Shown here: piece after piece, positions 1 to 7,400 of the stretch
Numbering within the stretch: position 1 is the stretch's first letter
How the letters are laid out: the number at the start of each line of letters is the position of its first letter
Assembly: GCA_013214445.1 (NCBI GenBank)
Contig: JABSPG010000117.1
Coordinates: forward strand, 1 to 9,994
Source of the DNA: Ekhidna sp.
GTDB taxonomy: Bacteria; Bacteroidota; Bacteroidia; Cytophagales; Cyclobacteriaceae
Direction of reading: 5' to 3'
DNA: 9,994 bases
The notes under the pieces: generated by a model
Databases searched by the model: none
What the model was told of the DNA's origin: nothing
What the model saw: only the letters and a program-made list of their open reading frames with translations
Program-made: the position numbers and the translations under genes

Positions 1-564
1 GGCCTGCTAGTAATTGCAAAGACCGAAAAAGCAATGACAGGCCTTGCGAAACAGTTTTTTGATCATAGTATTGAGCGAACCTACTTCGCGCTCGTGTGGG
101 GAGTTCCAGAGGAAGAAAAAGGGACTATCGATGCAAATGTGGGACGGAGCTTGAAGGATAGAAGAGTGACAGCAGTCTTTCCAGAAGGGGATTTTGGAAG
201 ACATGCAATTACCCACTTTGAGCTTCTGGAAGATTTAAGGTACGTTTCTCTAGTCAAGTGCAATCTGGAGACAGGAAGAACACATCAAATTAGGGCCCAC
301 ATGCGATATTTGGGTCATCCACTTTTCAATGACGTCACCTACGGAGGTGGTGAGATACTGAAAGGAACCGTGTTCAGCAAGTATAAGCAGTTTGTTCAAA
401 ACTGTTTTAAGCTTATGCCTAGACAGGCATTGCATGCAAAAACGCTAGGTTTCACTCATCCAATTACTAAAAAGGAGGTCTTTATCAATTCTGAATTACC
501 GGAGGACTTTCAAGCCGTTTTGACCAAATGGCAAGGGTACATAGAGCACTCAGATAACGAATAG
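1..564 (+). CDS. RluA/RluD-family 23S rRNA pseudouridine synthase, 5'-truncated by the window edge
   Basis: This is the C-terminal part (187 residues visible) of a pseudouridine synthase that isomerises uridine to pseudouridine in RNA, most likely large-subunit rRNA. The frame is open from base 1 and the first visible residues, GLLVIAKTEKA, are those that normally follow the catalytic HRLD-x-x-TSG motif; the catalytic Asp and any N-terminal S4 domain therefore lie upstream, outside the window. Visible family hallmarks are RTYFALVWG (about residues 26-34), the GRTHQIRAHM motif and the closing LHA...LGFTHP segment. The first internal ATG at 34 is not the true start. The stop TAG at 562-564 lies inside a terminator hairpin. 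It converges on the SulP transporter gene 16 bases away. Family assignment is firm; RluD versus another RluA-family member cannot be decided without the N-terminus. Confidence 0.93.
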   Translation, partial: GLLVIAKTEKAMTGLAKQFFDHSIERTYFALVWGVPEEEKGTIDANVGRSLKDRRVTAVFPEGDFGRHAITHFELLEDLRYVSLVKCNLETGRTHQIRAHMRYLGHPLFNDVTYGGGEILKGTVFSKYKQFVQNCFKLMPRQALHAKTLGFTHPITKKEVFINSELPEDFQAVLTKWQGYIEHSDNE

Positions 565-582
565 TCCGTGATCTGAATTTTT
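550..582 (+). terminator. Intrinsic terminator of the pseudouridine synthase gene
   Basis: A perfect 6-bp stem TCAGAT (550-555) / ATCTGA (571-576) is extended, after one A-G mismatch, by ACG (557-559) / CGT (567-569), leaving a 7-base loop that contains the TAG stop codon (562-564). It is followed by A and five T (578-582), as expected of a rho-independent terminator reading rightward. The T run overlaps the complement of the SulP stop codon. Read leftward there is no T run after the stem, so it should work in one direction only. The stem is only moderately GC-rich, so strength is uncertain. Confidence 0.6.
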
Positions 583-2167
583 ATGCTTGCTTCGTTACCC
601 TTCTCAGCGTTTTCATAGGATTATCATGCTCTTTGTCAAATCCATAGATTTCTAAGCGGATATTTCTAAACTCTGCATTTTTTTTGAAATCATCGATGAT
701 CTCCATAATATCCGGATGTATGAAATGTGATCTGGAAGCATCAATAGTGATATATGAATCATCTGGCAGATGAGCAATTGTTTCAATAATACTTGCCTTG
801 TTCAGGAACGTAAGGTTTTCTGACAATTCTAGCTTTAGTTTTTTGTTCCCATTTTCTTCAATAGCTTCAATTACATAAGGCTTGCTAAAATTATTGTAGA
901 GGATATTGAAGATTCCTACCGTCAATCCTAACAGGATTCCGATAAGAAGGTCTGTGAAGATTATGCCAAGCACAGTGACGATGAATGGAACAAATTCTGA
1001 TCTACCGGCGGAAAACATGGTTAAGAACAGCCTAGGCTTTGCTAGCTTGAATCCTACCAGAATCAAAATTGCAGCCAAACTGGAGAGGGGAATAAGGTTG
1101 AGAATATTCGGAATAAAGACGGCCGAAACAAGTAAGAGAAGTCCATGGACTACCGCTGACACCTTTGTTCTACCTCCGGACTGGATATTTGCGGAACTTC
1201 TAACGATTACCTGAGTAATAGGTAAGCCCCCAATCATACCAGAAAAGATATTCCCAGTACCCTGAGCAATTAATTCCCTATTTGTGGGAGTTATACGCTT
1301 TAATGGATCTAGTTTGTCTGTTGCCTCAACGCACAGCAAGGTCTCTAAGGACCCAACTATCGCTATCGTTGCACCCAAAATTAGGACCTCTTTATTAAGC
1401 ATCGAATTTGGATCAAAGAAGGTGAATTGGTCTATAAACTCACTAAAAGTGCCTGCGATAGGGAGGCTAACCATATGTGTTTCGTCAATGTATAGATCTG
1501 TTCCTTTGAATAATAAATTGATCAGTATTCCTACCGTTACAACCACTAGCGGACCTTGAATCACTTGGAATATTTTGATCTTTTTCATGAATTGCATTTC
1601 CCATAGAATCAGAATCGACATAGAGATAATGAATATGATGACCGCACCCTCCTGAATAAAGTCCAACATTTTGACTAATTCCGAAAATGTGTTTTCTCCA
1701 TCGGGTTGGAAAAATTCGAGATCTCCTTCTGGATCTGCATCATATCCGAAAGCGTGTGGGATTTGTTTGAGAAAAATAATGATGCCGATAGCCGACAGCA
1801 TTCCCTTTATTACTGAAGAGGGAAAATAGTATCCAATAATTCCTGCCCTAGCTATCCCAAGCAAAATCTGGATGATGCCGCTGACCACTACTGCCGCTAG
1901 AAATACAGGATAAGACTCTAAGTCTTGAATGGCAGCTAGCACTATTACAGCAAGTCCCGCTGCGGGACCACTAACTCCAACTGCCGAACCACTGATTAGT
2001 CCTACCACAACACCTCCGATTATGCCGGAGATAACACCAGCGAAGAGAGGGGCACCTGAGGCCAATGCAATCCCCAGACAGAGGGGTACAGCAACTAAGA
2101 AGACTACCAAACTTGCTGATAGATCGGTTTTGAAATTATTGGATATACTGTTTTTATTAGGTTCCAT
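581..2167 (-). CDS. SulP-family inorganic anion transporter with C-terminal STAS domain
   Basis: A 528-residue inner-membrane SulP (SLC26-like) carrier, full family length, with an ATG start. The N-terminal part, residues about 15-425, is a run of hydrophobic helices. The SulP core signatures are visible: VSGPAAGLAV near 65-74, GSLETLLCVEATDKLDP at 272-288, and the NREL.AQG.GN...GG.P.T...RSS.N...GG.TK stretch at 296-335. A cytoplasmic STAS domain follows from about 445 to 515, with the TIDASRSHFI strand-loop at 474-483. The family moves sulfate, bicarbonate or other anions. The GSLETLL/ATDKLDP wording resembles bacterial members often proposed to carry bicarbonate, but no carbonic anhydrase gene is visible beside it, so the substrate stays open. 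It lies 50 bases downstream of the small 96-residue gene, same strand, and converges with the pseudouridine synthase gene. Confidence 0.93.
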   Translation of the reverse strand: MEPNKNSISNNFKTDLSASLVVFLVAVPLCLGIALASGAPLFAGVISGIIGGVVVGLISGSAVGVSGPAAGLAVIVLAAIQDLESYPVFLAAVVVSGIIQILLGIARAGIIGYYFPSSVIKGMLSAIGIIIFLKQIPHAFGYDADPEGDLEFFQPDGENTFSELVKMLDFIQEGAVIIFIISMSILILWEMQFMKKIKIFQVIQGPLVVVTVGILINLLFKGTDLYIDETHMVSLPIAGTFSEFIDQFTFFDPNSMLNKEVLILGATIAIVGSLETLLCVEATDKLDPLKRITPTNRELIAQGTGNIFSGMIGGLPITQVIVRSSANIQSGGRTKVSAVVHGLLLLVSAVFIPNILNLIPLSSLAAILILVGFKLAKPRLFLTMFSAGRSEFVPFIVTVLGIIFTDLLIGILLGLTVGIFNILYNNFSKPYVIEAIEENGNKKLKLELSENLTFLNKASIIETIAHLPDDSYITIDASRSHFIHPDIMEIIDDFKKNAEFRNIRLEIYGFDKEHDNPMKTLRRVTKQA

Positions 2168-2217
2168 TAGAAGGATTAGTTAGTAGTTGTAGTTAAGTGT
2201 ATTCGGAAAAGGGGGGC

Positions 2218-2508
2218 TTAATTACACTCGGGAGGGGGAGTAGAATAATCTAGGGTAGGAGACGTCCAATCTGAAGAAGATGACGTGAATTGAAAGGTCT
2301 GGGAAAGAAAAGAACCACTTAAAGCCAACACATTTGAAGATCCTGAAGTCTTTTTTTCTTCGCTATCCTCTTTACTTTCTTCATTTTCTGTTTCATAGTC
2401 GAGTTCAATAGCTACCTGAAGAAAATTCTCCATAGGTAAAGTTATCTCTACGGTCATAGCGACACACAGGACTATAGACAGTATTTGAACGAGTAGTAGT
2501 TTATTCAT
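2218..2508 (-). CDS. Unidentified small protein, exported or membrane-anchored
   Basis: A 96-residue protein I cannot assign to a family. Its ATG start is at 2508. Residues 1-21 (MNKLLLVQ..VLCVAMT) form a short hydrophobic segment after one Lys, consistent with a signal peptide or N-terminal anchor; the Cys at 15 is not in a convincing lipobox. There follows a strongly charged stretch at about 40-53 (NEESKEDSEEKK) and then a Ser/Thr-rich tail ending in TPPPECN. Small proteins with a signal-like start, an acidic/lysine middle and a terminal PPPE are a recurring type in Bacteroidota genomes, but that is a resemblance of architecture only. It sits 72 bases after the GH3 gene and 50 bases before the SulP gene on the same strand. 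An open frame with a signal-like start and no opposing gene supports it being real. Confidence 0.6.
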   Translation of the reverse strand: MNKLLLVQILSIVLCVAMTVEITLPMENFLQVAIELDYETENEESKEDSEEKKTSGSSNVLALSGSFLSQTFQFTSSSSDWTSPTLDYSTPPPECN

Positions 2509-2580
2509 AACTGCTTTCTATTCCAATTTCAGAACAGATAGTATTATACGTGACAGCAAATTACAGGTTTAAAAGCTATT

Positions 2581-4107
2581 TTAAAGCGACTGAGCCTTAA
2601 ATTCTAATAGCTGGTCTAGGTATTCACGATTATTGGCCAATCTAGGTACCTTATTTTGACCTCCAAGCTTACCACGAGACTTCATCCATGCATAGAATGT
2701 CCCGGGAGAAGCGATGTGAACGATCGGCTGCTGAAGCGCAATATCTTTGTATCGTTTTGCATCATAATCCGAATTGACCTCCCGTAGCTTCTCATCCAAG
2801 AGTTTAGTAAATCGGTTCACATCATTTGGTACAGTAGTGAACTCTATCATCCATTCATGGCCACCCTTTTGACCATCACCCAAGTACATGGGGCCTGCTG
2901 TAAAGTTGTCAATTATGGCATTGGTCTTTTTGCAAGCTTCCGCAATGGCAACCTCTGCATTCTCAATGATTAATTCCTCACCGAATGCATTTATGAAGTG
3001 CTTAGTTCTTCCCGAAATCTTGATTCTATACGGATTTACACTTGTAAAAGTGACGGTATCTCCAATTTTGTACCTCCATAGTCCAGCATTCGTAGTAATG
3101 ATTATAGCATAGTTCTTTCCTACTTCCACTTCATCCAATGTAAGTGTTCTTGGATTGGACTCATTTATTTCTCCGAATGGAATGAACTCATAAAAAATCC
3201 CATAATCAAGCATCAACAGCATTTCATTGCTATCCGTTTGATCCTGAATACCGAAAAATCCTTCTGAAGCATTATAGGTCTCCATATATCTCATACTTCT
3301 GGAAGGAATGAGCTTTTTGAAGAGGTCTCGATATGGGGTGAATGAAACAGCACCATGAAAAAACACTTCAAGGTTGGGCCAGATTTCTAGGATATTCTTA
3401 GCTCCATTTCTATCCAATATTTTTTCAAGTAGCACAATCATCCAGGTAGGAACACCTGAGATATTGGTCACATTTTCATTGGATGTAATCTCAACCATTC
3501 GGTCGATTTTCTCCTCCCATTCATCCATCAAAGCAATATCCAAACTTGGTGTTCTAACCATCTGAGCCCACCAAGGCAGGTTTTTCAAAAGCACTGCCGA
3601 GACATCTCCATAATAAGAGTTGGCATTTTCGTCAAACTGATTAATTTGATGACTCCCGCCGAGTAATAACCCTTTTCCAGCAAATAGCTTAGACTCAGGA
3701 TAGTTGTTGAAGTAGATGCTAAGCAAATCCTTGCCACCCTTATAGTGGCAATCATCCAATGCTTCTTGAGATACTGGAATAAACTTGCTTCTCGCGTTTG
3801 TTGTGCCCGAAGACTTTGCAAACCACCTTACTTCTGAGGGCCAGAGCACGTTCTGCTCTCCTTTCATTAATCGCTCTACAAATGGATATAGATCTTCATA
3901 GTCGACAATAGGTACTTTGTTTTTGAAGTGTTCATAGTTTTCAATGGAAGAAAAACCATGATTTTTTCCGTATTCTGTCTTAGCGGCTTTTTTAATCAAA
4001 TCCTCTAGCAGCTCATTTTGAACCTCGTGAGGATATTTCATGAAGAGTTCAATTTGGTGAATCCGCTTCTTCATCACCCATGAAAGTATTGAATTGAACA
4101 ACTCCAT
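2581..4107 (-). CDS. GH3-family acyl-adenylate/amido-synthetase-like protein
   Basis: A 508-residue protein of the GH3 family, named for plant auxin-responsive enzymes that adenylate a carboxylic acid and join it to an amino acid. It belongs to the same fold class as acyl-CoA synthetases and luciferase. The ATP-binding motifs of the family are present: SSGTT at 99-103, YNASEG at 278-283 and LWRYKIGD at 343-350, followed by GRTKHFINAFGEEL at 366-379. The C-terminus carries the conserved KLGGQNKVPRL at 480-490. Length and all motifs are those of a complete, probably active enzyme. The ATG start is 12 bases after the lptB stop codon, so it is very likely co-transcribed and may be co-translated. 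The substrate and role of bacterial GH3 proteins are unknown to me; the common product name 'auxin-responsive promoter' is a misnomer here. Confidence 0.93.
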   Translation of the reverse strand: MELFNSILSWVMKKRIHQIELFMKYPHEVQNELLEDLIKKAAKTEYGKNHGFSSIENYEHFKNKVPIVDYEDLYPFVERLMKGEQNVLWPSEVRWFAKSSGTTNARSKFIPVSQEALDDCHYKGGKDLLSIYFNNYPESKLFAGKGLLLGGSHQINQFDENANSYYGDVSAVLLKNLPWWAQMVRTPSLDIALMDEWEEKIDRMVEITSNENVTNISGVPTWMIVLLEKILDRNGAKNILEIWPNLEVFFHGAVSFTPYRDLFKKLIPSRSMRYMETYNASEGFFGIQDQTDSNEMLLMLDYGIFYEFIPFGEINESNPRTLTLDEVEVGKNYAIIITTNAGLWRYKIGDTVTFTSVNPYRIKISGRTKHFINAFGEELIIENAEVAIAEACKKTNAIIDNFTAGPMYLGDGQKGGHEWMIEFTTVPNDVNRFTKLLDEKLREVNSDYDAKRYKDIALQQPIVHIASPGTFYAWMKSRGKLGGQNKVPRLANNREYLDQLLEFKAQSL

Positions 4108-4119
4108 TTCCCGAAGGTA

Positions 4120-4851
4120 TTAAATCTTCCTCTTCAGTTCGAAATGTTTTCCTAAATAAACCTTTCTCACCTGTTCATCATTTGCTAGCTCTTCAGCTGT
4201 ACCCGCCTTGAGTAGCCTTCCTTCAAACATTAAATAAGCTCTATCGGTGATGGAGAGCGTCTCGTTTACGTTGTGATCGGTGATGAGAATTCCAATGTTT
4301 TTGTTTTTGAGTTGAGCAACAATTGTCTGTATCTCTTCCACTGCGATAGGATCTACCCCAGCAAAGGGCTCATCTAATAAGACAAAGTTGGGATCGACAG
4401 CAAGAGCTCTTGCTATCTCAGTTCTTCTACGCTCCCCTCCTGACAGAACTTGACCTAGATTTTTTCGAACATGTGTGAGGCTAAATTCTTCGAGGAGGCT
4501 TTCGCATTTTTCTTTTTGTTCTTGCTTTGTCTTGTTTGTCATTTCCAAAACAGAAAGGATGTTGTCTTCCACACTTAGTTTTCTAAAGACGGAAGCCTCC
4601 TGGGCTAAGTATCCAATTCCTCTTTTCGCACGCTGATACATGGGCAGCTCTGTAATATCATCCTGATCGAGATATATATGACCTTCATTTGGCTTTATTA
4701 AACCAACGATCATATAAAAAGAAGTTGTTTTTCCTGCACCATTAGGACCAAGAAGACCTACAATTTCACCTGTCTTTACAGATACAGAAATGTCATTTAC
4801 GACCTTTCTTTTTTTGTATTTCTTAATGAGGTGTTCAGCGCGTAATTCCAT
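4120..4851 (-). CDS. lptB: LPS export ABC transporter ATPase LptB
   Basis: A 243-residue ABC ATPase, the standard length of LptB, which powers extraction of lipopolysaccharide from the inner membrane by the LptBFG complex and its transfer through the Lpt bridge. It shows Walker A GPNGAGKT at 35-42, Q-loop Gln84 in GYLAQEASVFRKLSVEDN (a characteristic LptB segment), signature LSGGERRR at 136-143, Walker B FVLLDEPFAGVDP at 156-168 and switch His193 in ITDHNV. The FAGVDPIAVEEIQ wording separates LptB from amino-acid-type LivF ATPases. The C-terminal HFELKRKI tail matches LptB length rather than a longer importer ATPase. It starts at ATG 4851, 14 bases after the recJ stop, with no Shine-Dalgarno sequence, and is followed 12 bases later by the GH3 gene. 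The partners lptF, lptG, lptC and lptA are not in the window. Confidence 0.95.
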   Translation of the reverse strand: MELRAEHLIKKYKKRKVVNDISVSVKTGEIVGLLGPNGAGKTTSFYMIVGLIKPNEGHIYLDQDDITELPMYQRAKRGIGYLAQEASVFRKLSVEDNILSVLEMTNKTKQEQKEKCESLLEEFSLTHVRKNLGQVLSGGERRRTEIARALAVDPNFVLLDEPFAGVDPIAVEEIQTIVAQLKNKNIGILITDHNVNETLSITDRAYLMFEGRLLKAGTAEELANDEQVRKVYLGKHFELKRKI

Positions 4852-4865
4852 ATAAGAGCCGCAAT

Positions 4866-6563
4866 TTATGCATCAAATTTCATATCCCTTAGATTCAAAA
4901 TGAGTGTTTTGTTCCCCATGTAGTTGTTTTCTTCAAGGTGATAAGCAATTTGAAAGGGTTTGCCTATTTCAATTCTTTCAATTTTCTCTGCCATACCAAA
5001 TCCGATAAACTCATATAGCTTCTTGCTATTTTGTTCACGCACAAAACCTTTTAGGTGTTTGTCTTTGAGAGTTTTGGGTAGCGCATCTACTATCACATTT
5101 TTAGTGCCAAAAATTGGAGACATGTTTTTCGGACCAAAAGGAGCCATCTGACTCATCACATTGTAGGTTTTGAATGAGATATGTGAAAGTGGTATTTGGG
5201 TATCAATTTCTATTTTCGGGATTAGCTGTTCGGGAAGGATACGTTCACTGACCACCTCTTCAAACCTTTCTTTAAATAATTCGACATTGTTGATAGGTAA
5301 GGTAAGTCCTGCAGCATGCATATGCCCTCCAAATTGATCCAATAGGTCGGAGCAAGCACTTATTGCACTATGAATGTCAAAACCATCGACGGATCTAGCT
5401 GAACCAGTTGCTTTACCCTTAGATTCCGTAAGTATGATTGTGGGACGATGAAAGTGTTCAATGCATCTTGAAGCGACTATTCCAATAACCCCTTTGTGCC
5501 AGTTGTCCTTGAATAGGACAGTTGATTTCTTTTCCGCAGGGTATTTTGCTATTATCTCAAGAGCTTCTGTGGTAATGGATTCGTCAAACTCTCTTCTTTC
5601 TTTATTTCTATTATTAAGGTTATCTGCAAACGTTGCGGTCTCCGTCGCATCCCCGATCAATAGGTTTACTGATTCTTTGGCATGAGTAAGACGTCCAGCA
5701 GCATTTATTCTTGGGCCTATGGAGAATACCACATCTGATATGGAAAAGGCTTTTTTCTTGCCACTAATTTCGATTAAAGCTTTTAGCCCTGCAGAAGGTG
5801 TTTGGTTGAGTTTTTTCAATCCGTAGAAAGCAAGTGTTCTGTTTTCATCCACAATTGGGACAATATCACTTGCAATACTAACCGCCACCAGATCCAGCAG
5901 ATCAAAAAGCTTTGCTTTATCGATCGTGTTTTGTTGGCAAAATCCTTCTAAGAGTTTAAATCCTACCCCGCATCCAGACAATTCCTTAAAAGGGTATTCA
6001 CAATGTACTTGTTTTGGATCTAATAGAGCGAGAACATCAGGTAGTTCGTCTCCTGGTAGGTGATGATCACAAATGATAAGGTCTACTCCTGCCTCTTTTG
6101 CTTGGTGCGCTCTTTCGATAGCCCGCACACCACAATCCAATGCTATGATTAGGCTAAATGAGTTGTCTATTGCGTAGTTGATTCCCTTTTCTGATATACC
6201 ATATCCTTCAGAGTAGCGATCAGGGATATAAAATTCGAGTTGGTTGCTGAACTGCTTTAGGAAAAGATACATTAGACTGACGGATGTGGTCCCATCCACA
6301 TCATAGTCTCCATAGATCAGGATCTTCTCTTCGCTAAACACCGCATCGGTAAGTCTATTTACAGCTTTGTCCATGTTCAGCATCTGGAATGGGTCATGTA
6401 GTTTAGAGAGTGAAGGCCTGAAATAGGCCTTTGCCTGATCAAAGTCGTGAATTCCACGTTGAACCAAGATCTTAGATAAGTACTCGTTAACGTTGATTTC
6501 TTTGCTTAGCTGCTCGATGATTTTTTCATTAGGATCGCTCTTATATACCCACCGTTTTTCCAC
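4866..6563 (-). CDS. recJ: Single-stranded-DNA-specific 5'-3' exonuclease RecJ
   Basis: A 565-residue DHH-superfamily nuclease that degrades single-stranded DNA 5' to 3' in recombinational repair and mismatch repair. The metal-binding motifs appear in order: YGDYDVDG (84-91), ALDCG (141-145), CDHH (165-168) and SDIVP (232-236). They are followed by GPRINAAGR (283-291), WHKGVIGIVASR (355-366), GSARS (387-391) and the DHHA1 motif GGHMHAAGLT (412-421). The region after about 455 fits the C-terminal OB-like DNA-binding domain. The length is usual for RecJ. The start is GTG at 6561-6563: an in-frame TAA lies only three codons upstream, and the N-terminus MEKRW is typical of Bacteroidota RecJ, so no ATG alternative exists upstream. 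It is the first gene of the minus-strand block and is divergent from the unidentified gene at 6741. Confidence 0.96.
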   Translation of the reverse strand: MEKRWVYKSDPNEKIIEQLSKEINVNEYLSKILVQRGIHDFDQAKAYFRPSLSKLHDPFQMLNMDKAVNRLTDAVFSEEKILIYGDYDVDGTTSVSLMYLFLKQFSNQLEFYIPDRYSEGYGISEKGINYAIDNSFSLIIALDCGVRAIERAHQAKEAGVDLIICDHHLPGDELPDVLALLDPKQVHCEYPFKELSGCGVGFKLLEGFCQQNTIDKAKLFDLLDLVAVSIASDIVPIVDENRTLAFYGLKKLNQTPSAGLKALIEISGKKKAFSISDVVFSIGPRINAAGRLTHAKESVNLLIGDATETATFADNLNNRNKERREFDESITTEALEIIAKYPAEKKSTVLFKDNWHKGVIGIVASRCIEHFHRPTIILTESKGKATGSARSVDGFDIHSAISACSDLLDQFGGHMHAAGLTLPINNVELFKERFEEVVSERILPEQLIPKIEIDTQIPLSHISFKTYNVMSQMAPFGPKNMSPIFGTKNVIVDALPKTLKDKHLKGFVREQNSKKLYEFIGFGMAEKIERIEIGKPFQIAYHLEENNYMGNKTLILNLRDMKFDA

Positions 6564-6740
6564 GGGCTTAAGTTATGAAAGGTCTTGGACTAATTGATTG
6601 CCAGATTTCAAGTAGTCTTAAATTTTGCGATCACCACTGGGTCTCAAGACATAACAAATGGATTGAAACCGATCGCTGTAGGCTAAGCTATTTCTTATAT
6701 CTCCTTGAATGTGTATTTTGTGTCACATTTTACAAAACCC
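6564..6740. promoter_or_regulatory. Divergent intergenic region, presumed promoters of recJ and of the unidentified gene
   Basis: This 177-base gap separates two divergent transcription units, so both promoters should lie here. No exact Bacteroidota promoter (TTG at -33 with TAnnTTTG at -7) was found. The nearest plus-strand matches, TAAATTTTG at about 6620 and TATTTTG at 6714-6720, have the wrong internal spacing. A stop TAA at 6684-6686 bounds the upstream reach of the downstream reading frame. No hairpin, operator repeat or RNA gene is evident. The call rests on gene layout only. Confidence 0.4.
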
Positions 6741-7373
6741 ATGCGAATTGCACTAAACGAAATTTGGAATTTCCTGAAAATGGTGAACAGTAAAGAAGAG
6801 GGCTGGTCGTATGCCTTGTGTGCTGGGGCTGTTCGTGTGGATGATATCACTACGGAGACTATGCTTGCCTTGAAGGATGATAAGGCTTACGATACAGAGT
6901 TATTACCGTCTATCTTCACGTTCCGGGAGATTTTGTGGCAACCGGACGTTTTTACCGAGGCAGGTATGAGTGTGCCATCGCTTAGGATTCTTCATCAATT
7001 TTGTAAAGAAGCATGTGCTGAGCTTGAAGAAGCAAACCAACCTGTAAACCATATTTATATCCCCCTAATAAAAGGAGTTGCGAAATGCTGTGCCAAGGCG
7101 GTGAAGGCGTTGGATAATGATAAGGCTGATGTCAAGAAGGTTCTTGGAGACTTTAGAACCTGTGCTTTTCCAATTATTAAGTTTTTTATCTACCACCCGC
7201 AAAATAGGCATGACTATTTTCAGGACGCACAGAATCGACTGAATTACGCAGTTAAAATTATGCTAACTCAATTCTATGGTAGATATACCGAATTGAAAGA
7301 TCCGTATTGGAAAATTTCTTTCAGGAAAAGTGAAATCAAATCAAAAGCAAACCCGTCAAAAGAGGAACAATAA
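6741..7373 (+). CDS. Unidentified soluble protein of about 210 residues
   Basis: I do not recognise this protein. From the first ATG at 6741 it has 210 residues. The frame stays open back to 6687, with a possible TTG start at 6705 (222 residues), and a later ATG at 6780 would give 197; no ribosome-binding sequence decides among them. It has no signal peptide or clear membrane segment and looks mainly helical. Six cysteines stand at 27, 88, 92, 116, 117 and 141, including a CxxxC pair and a CC pair within predicted helices. Other notable stretches are FTFREILWQPDV (about 59-70), RTCAFPIIKFFIYHPQNRHDYF (139-160, aromatic-rich) and a basic tail from about 191. Codon use and GC match the neighbours. 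It is followed 27 bases later by the VTT-like gene on the same strand, so co-transcription is plausible. Confidence 0.75.
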   Translation: MRIALNEIWNFLKMVNSKEEGWSYALCAGAVRVDDITTETMLALKDDKAYDTELLPSIFTFREILWQPDVFTEAGMSVPSLRILHQFCKEACAELEEANQPVNHIYIPLIKGVAKCCAKAVKALDNDKADVKKVLGDFRTCAFPIIKFFIYHPQNRHDYFQDAQNRLNYAVKIMLTQFYGRYTELKDPYWKISFRKSEIKSKANPSKEEQ

Positions 7374-7400
7374 TTTCTTATTACCAGTTTAGCACTTGTC

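Noticed and set aside
906..2183. Several plus-strand open frames of 84-102 codons across the SulP gene
   Set aside because: They are opposite-strand shadows of a clear SulP coding sequence, with compositions that mirror its hydrophobic codons.
2509..2580. A TATAAT-like hexamer on the minus strand ahead of the 96-residue gene
   Set aside because: Canonical sigma-70 boxes are not the rule in Bacteroidota, and no matching upstream element was seen; an AT-rich gap gives such matches by chance.
6705..6707. TTG as the start of the unidentified 210-residue protein
   Set aside because: An ATG in the same frame lies 12 codons downstream, and there is no ribosome-binding sequence favouring TTG; the ATG at 6741 was used, though the choice is not firm.
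6618..6720. Bacteroidota-type -7 promoter boxes (TAnnTTTG) in the divergent gap
   Set aside because: The candidates are one base too long or too short inside the box, and neither has a properly spaced TTG-type -33 element, so no discrete promoter is annotated.
6575..6793. A 72-codon plus-strand frame in the recJ upstream gap
   Set aside because: Its predicted protein has no coherent composition, and it overlaps the start of the better-supported 210-residue gene in another frame; it is most likely chance.
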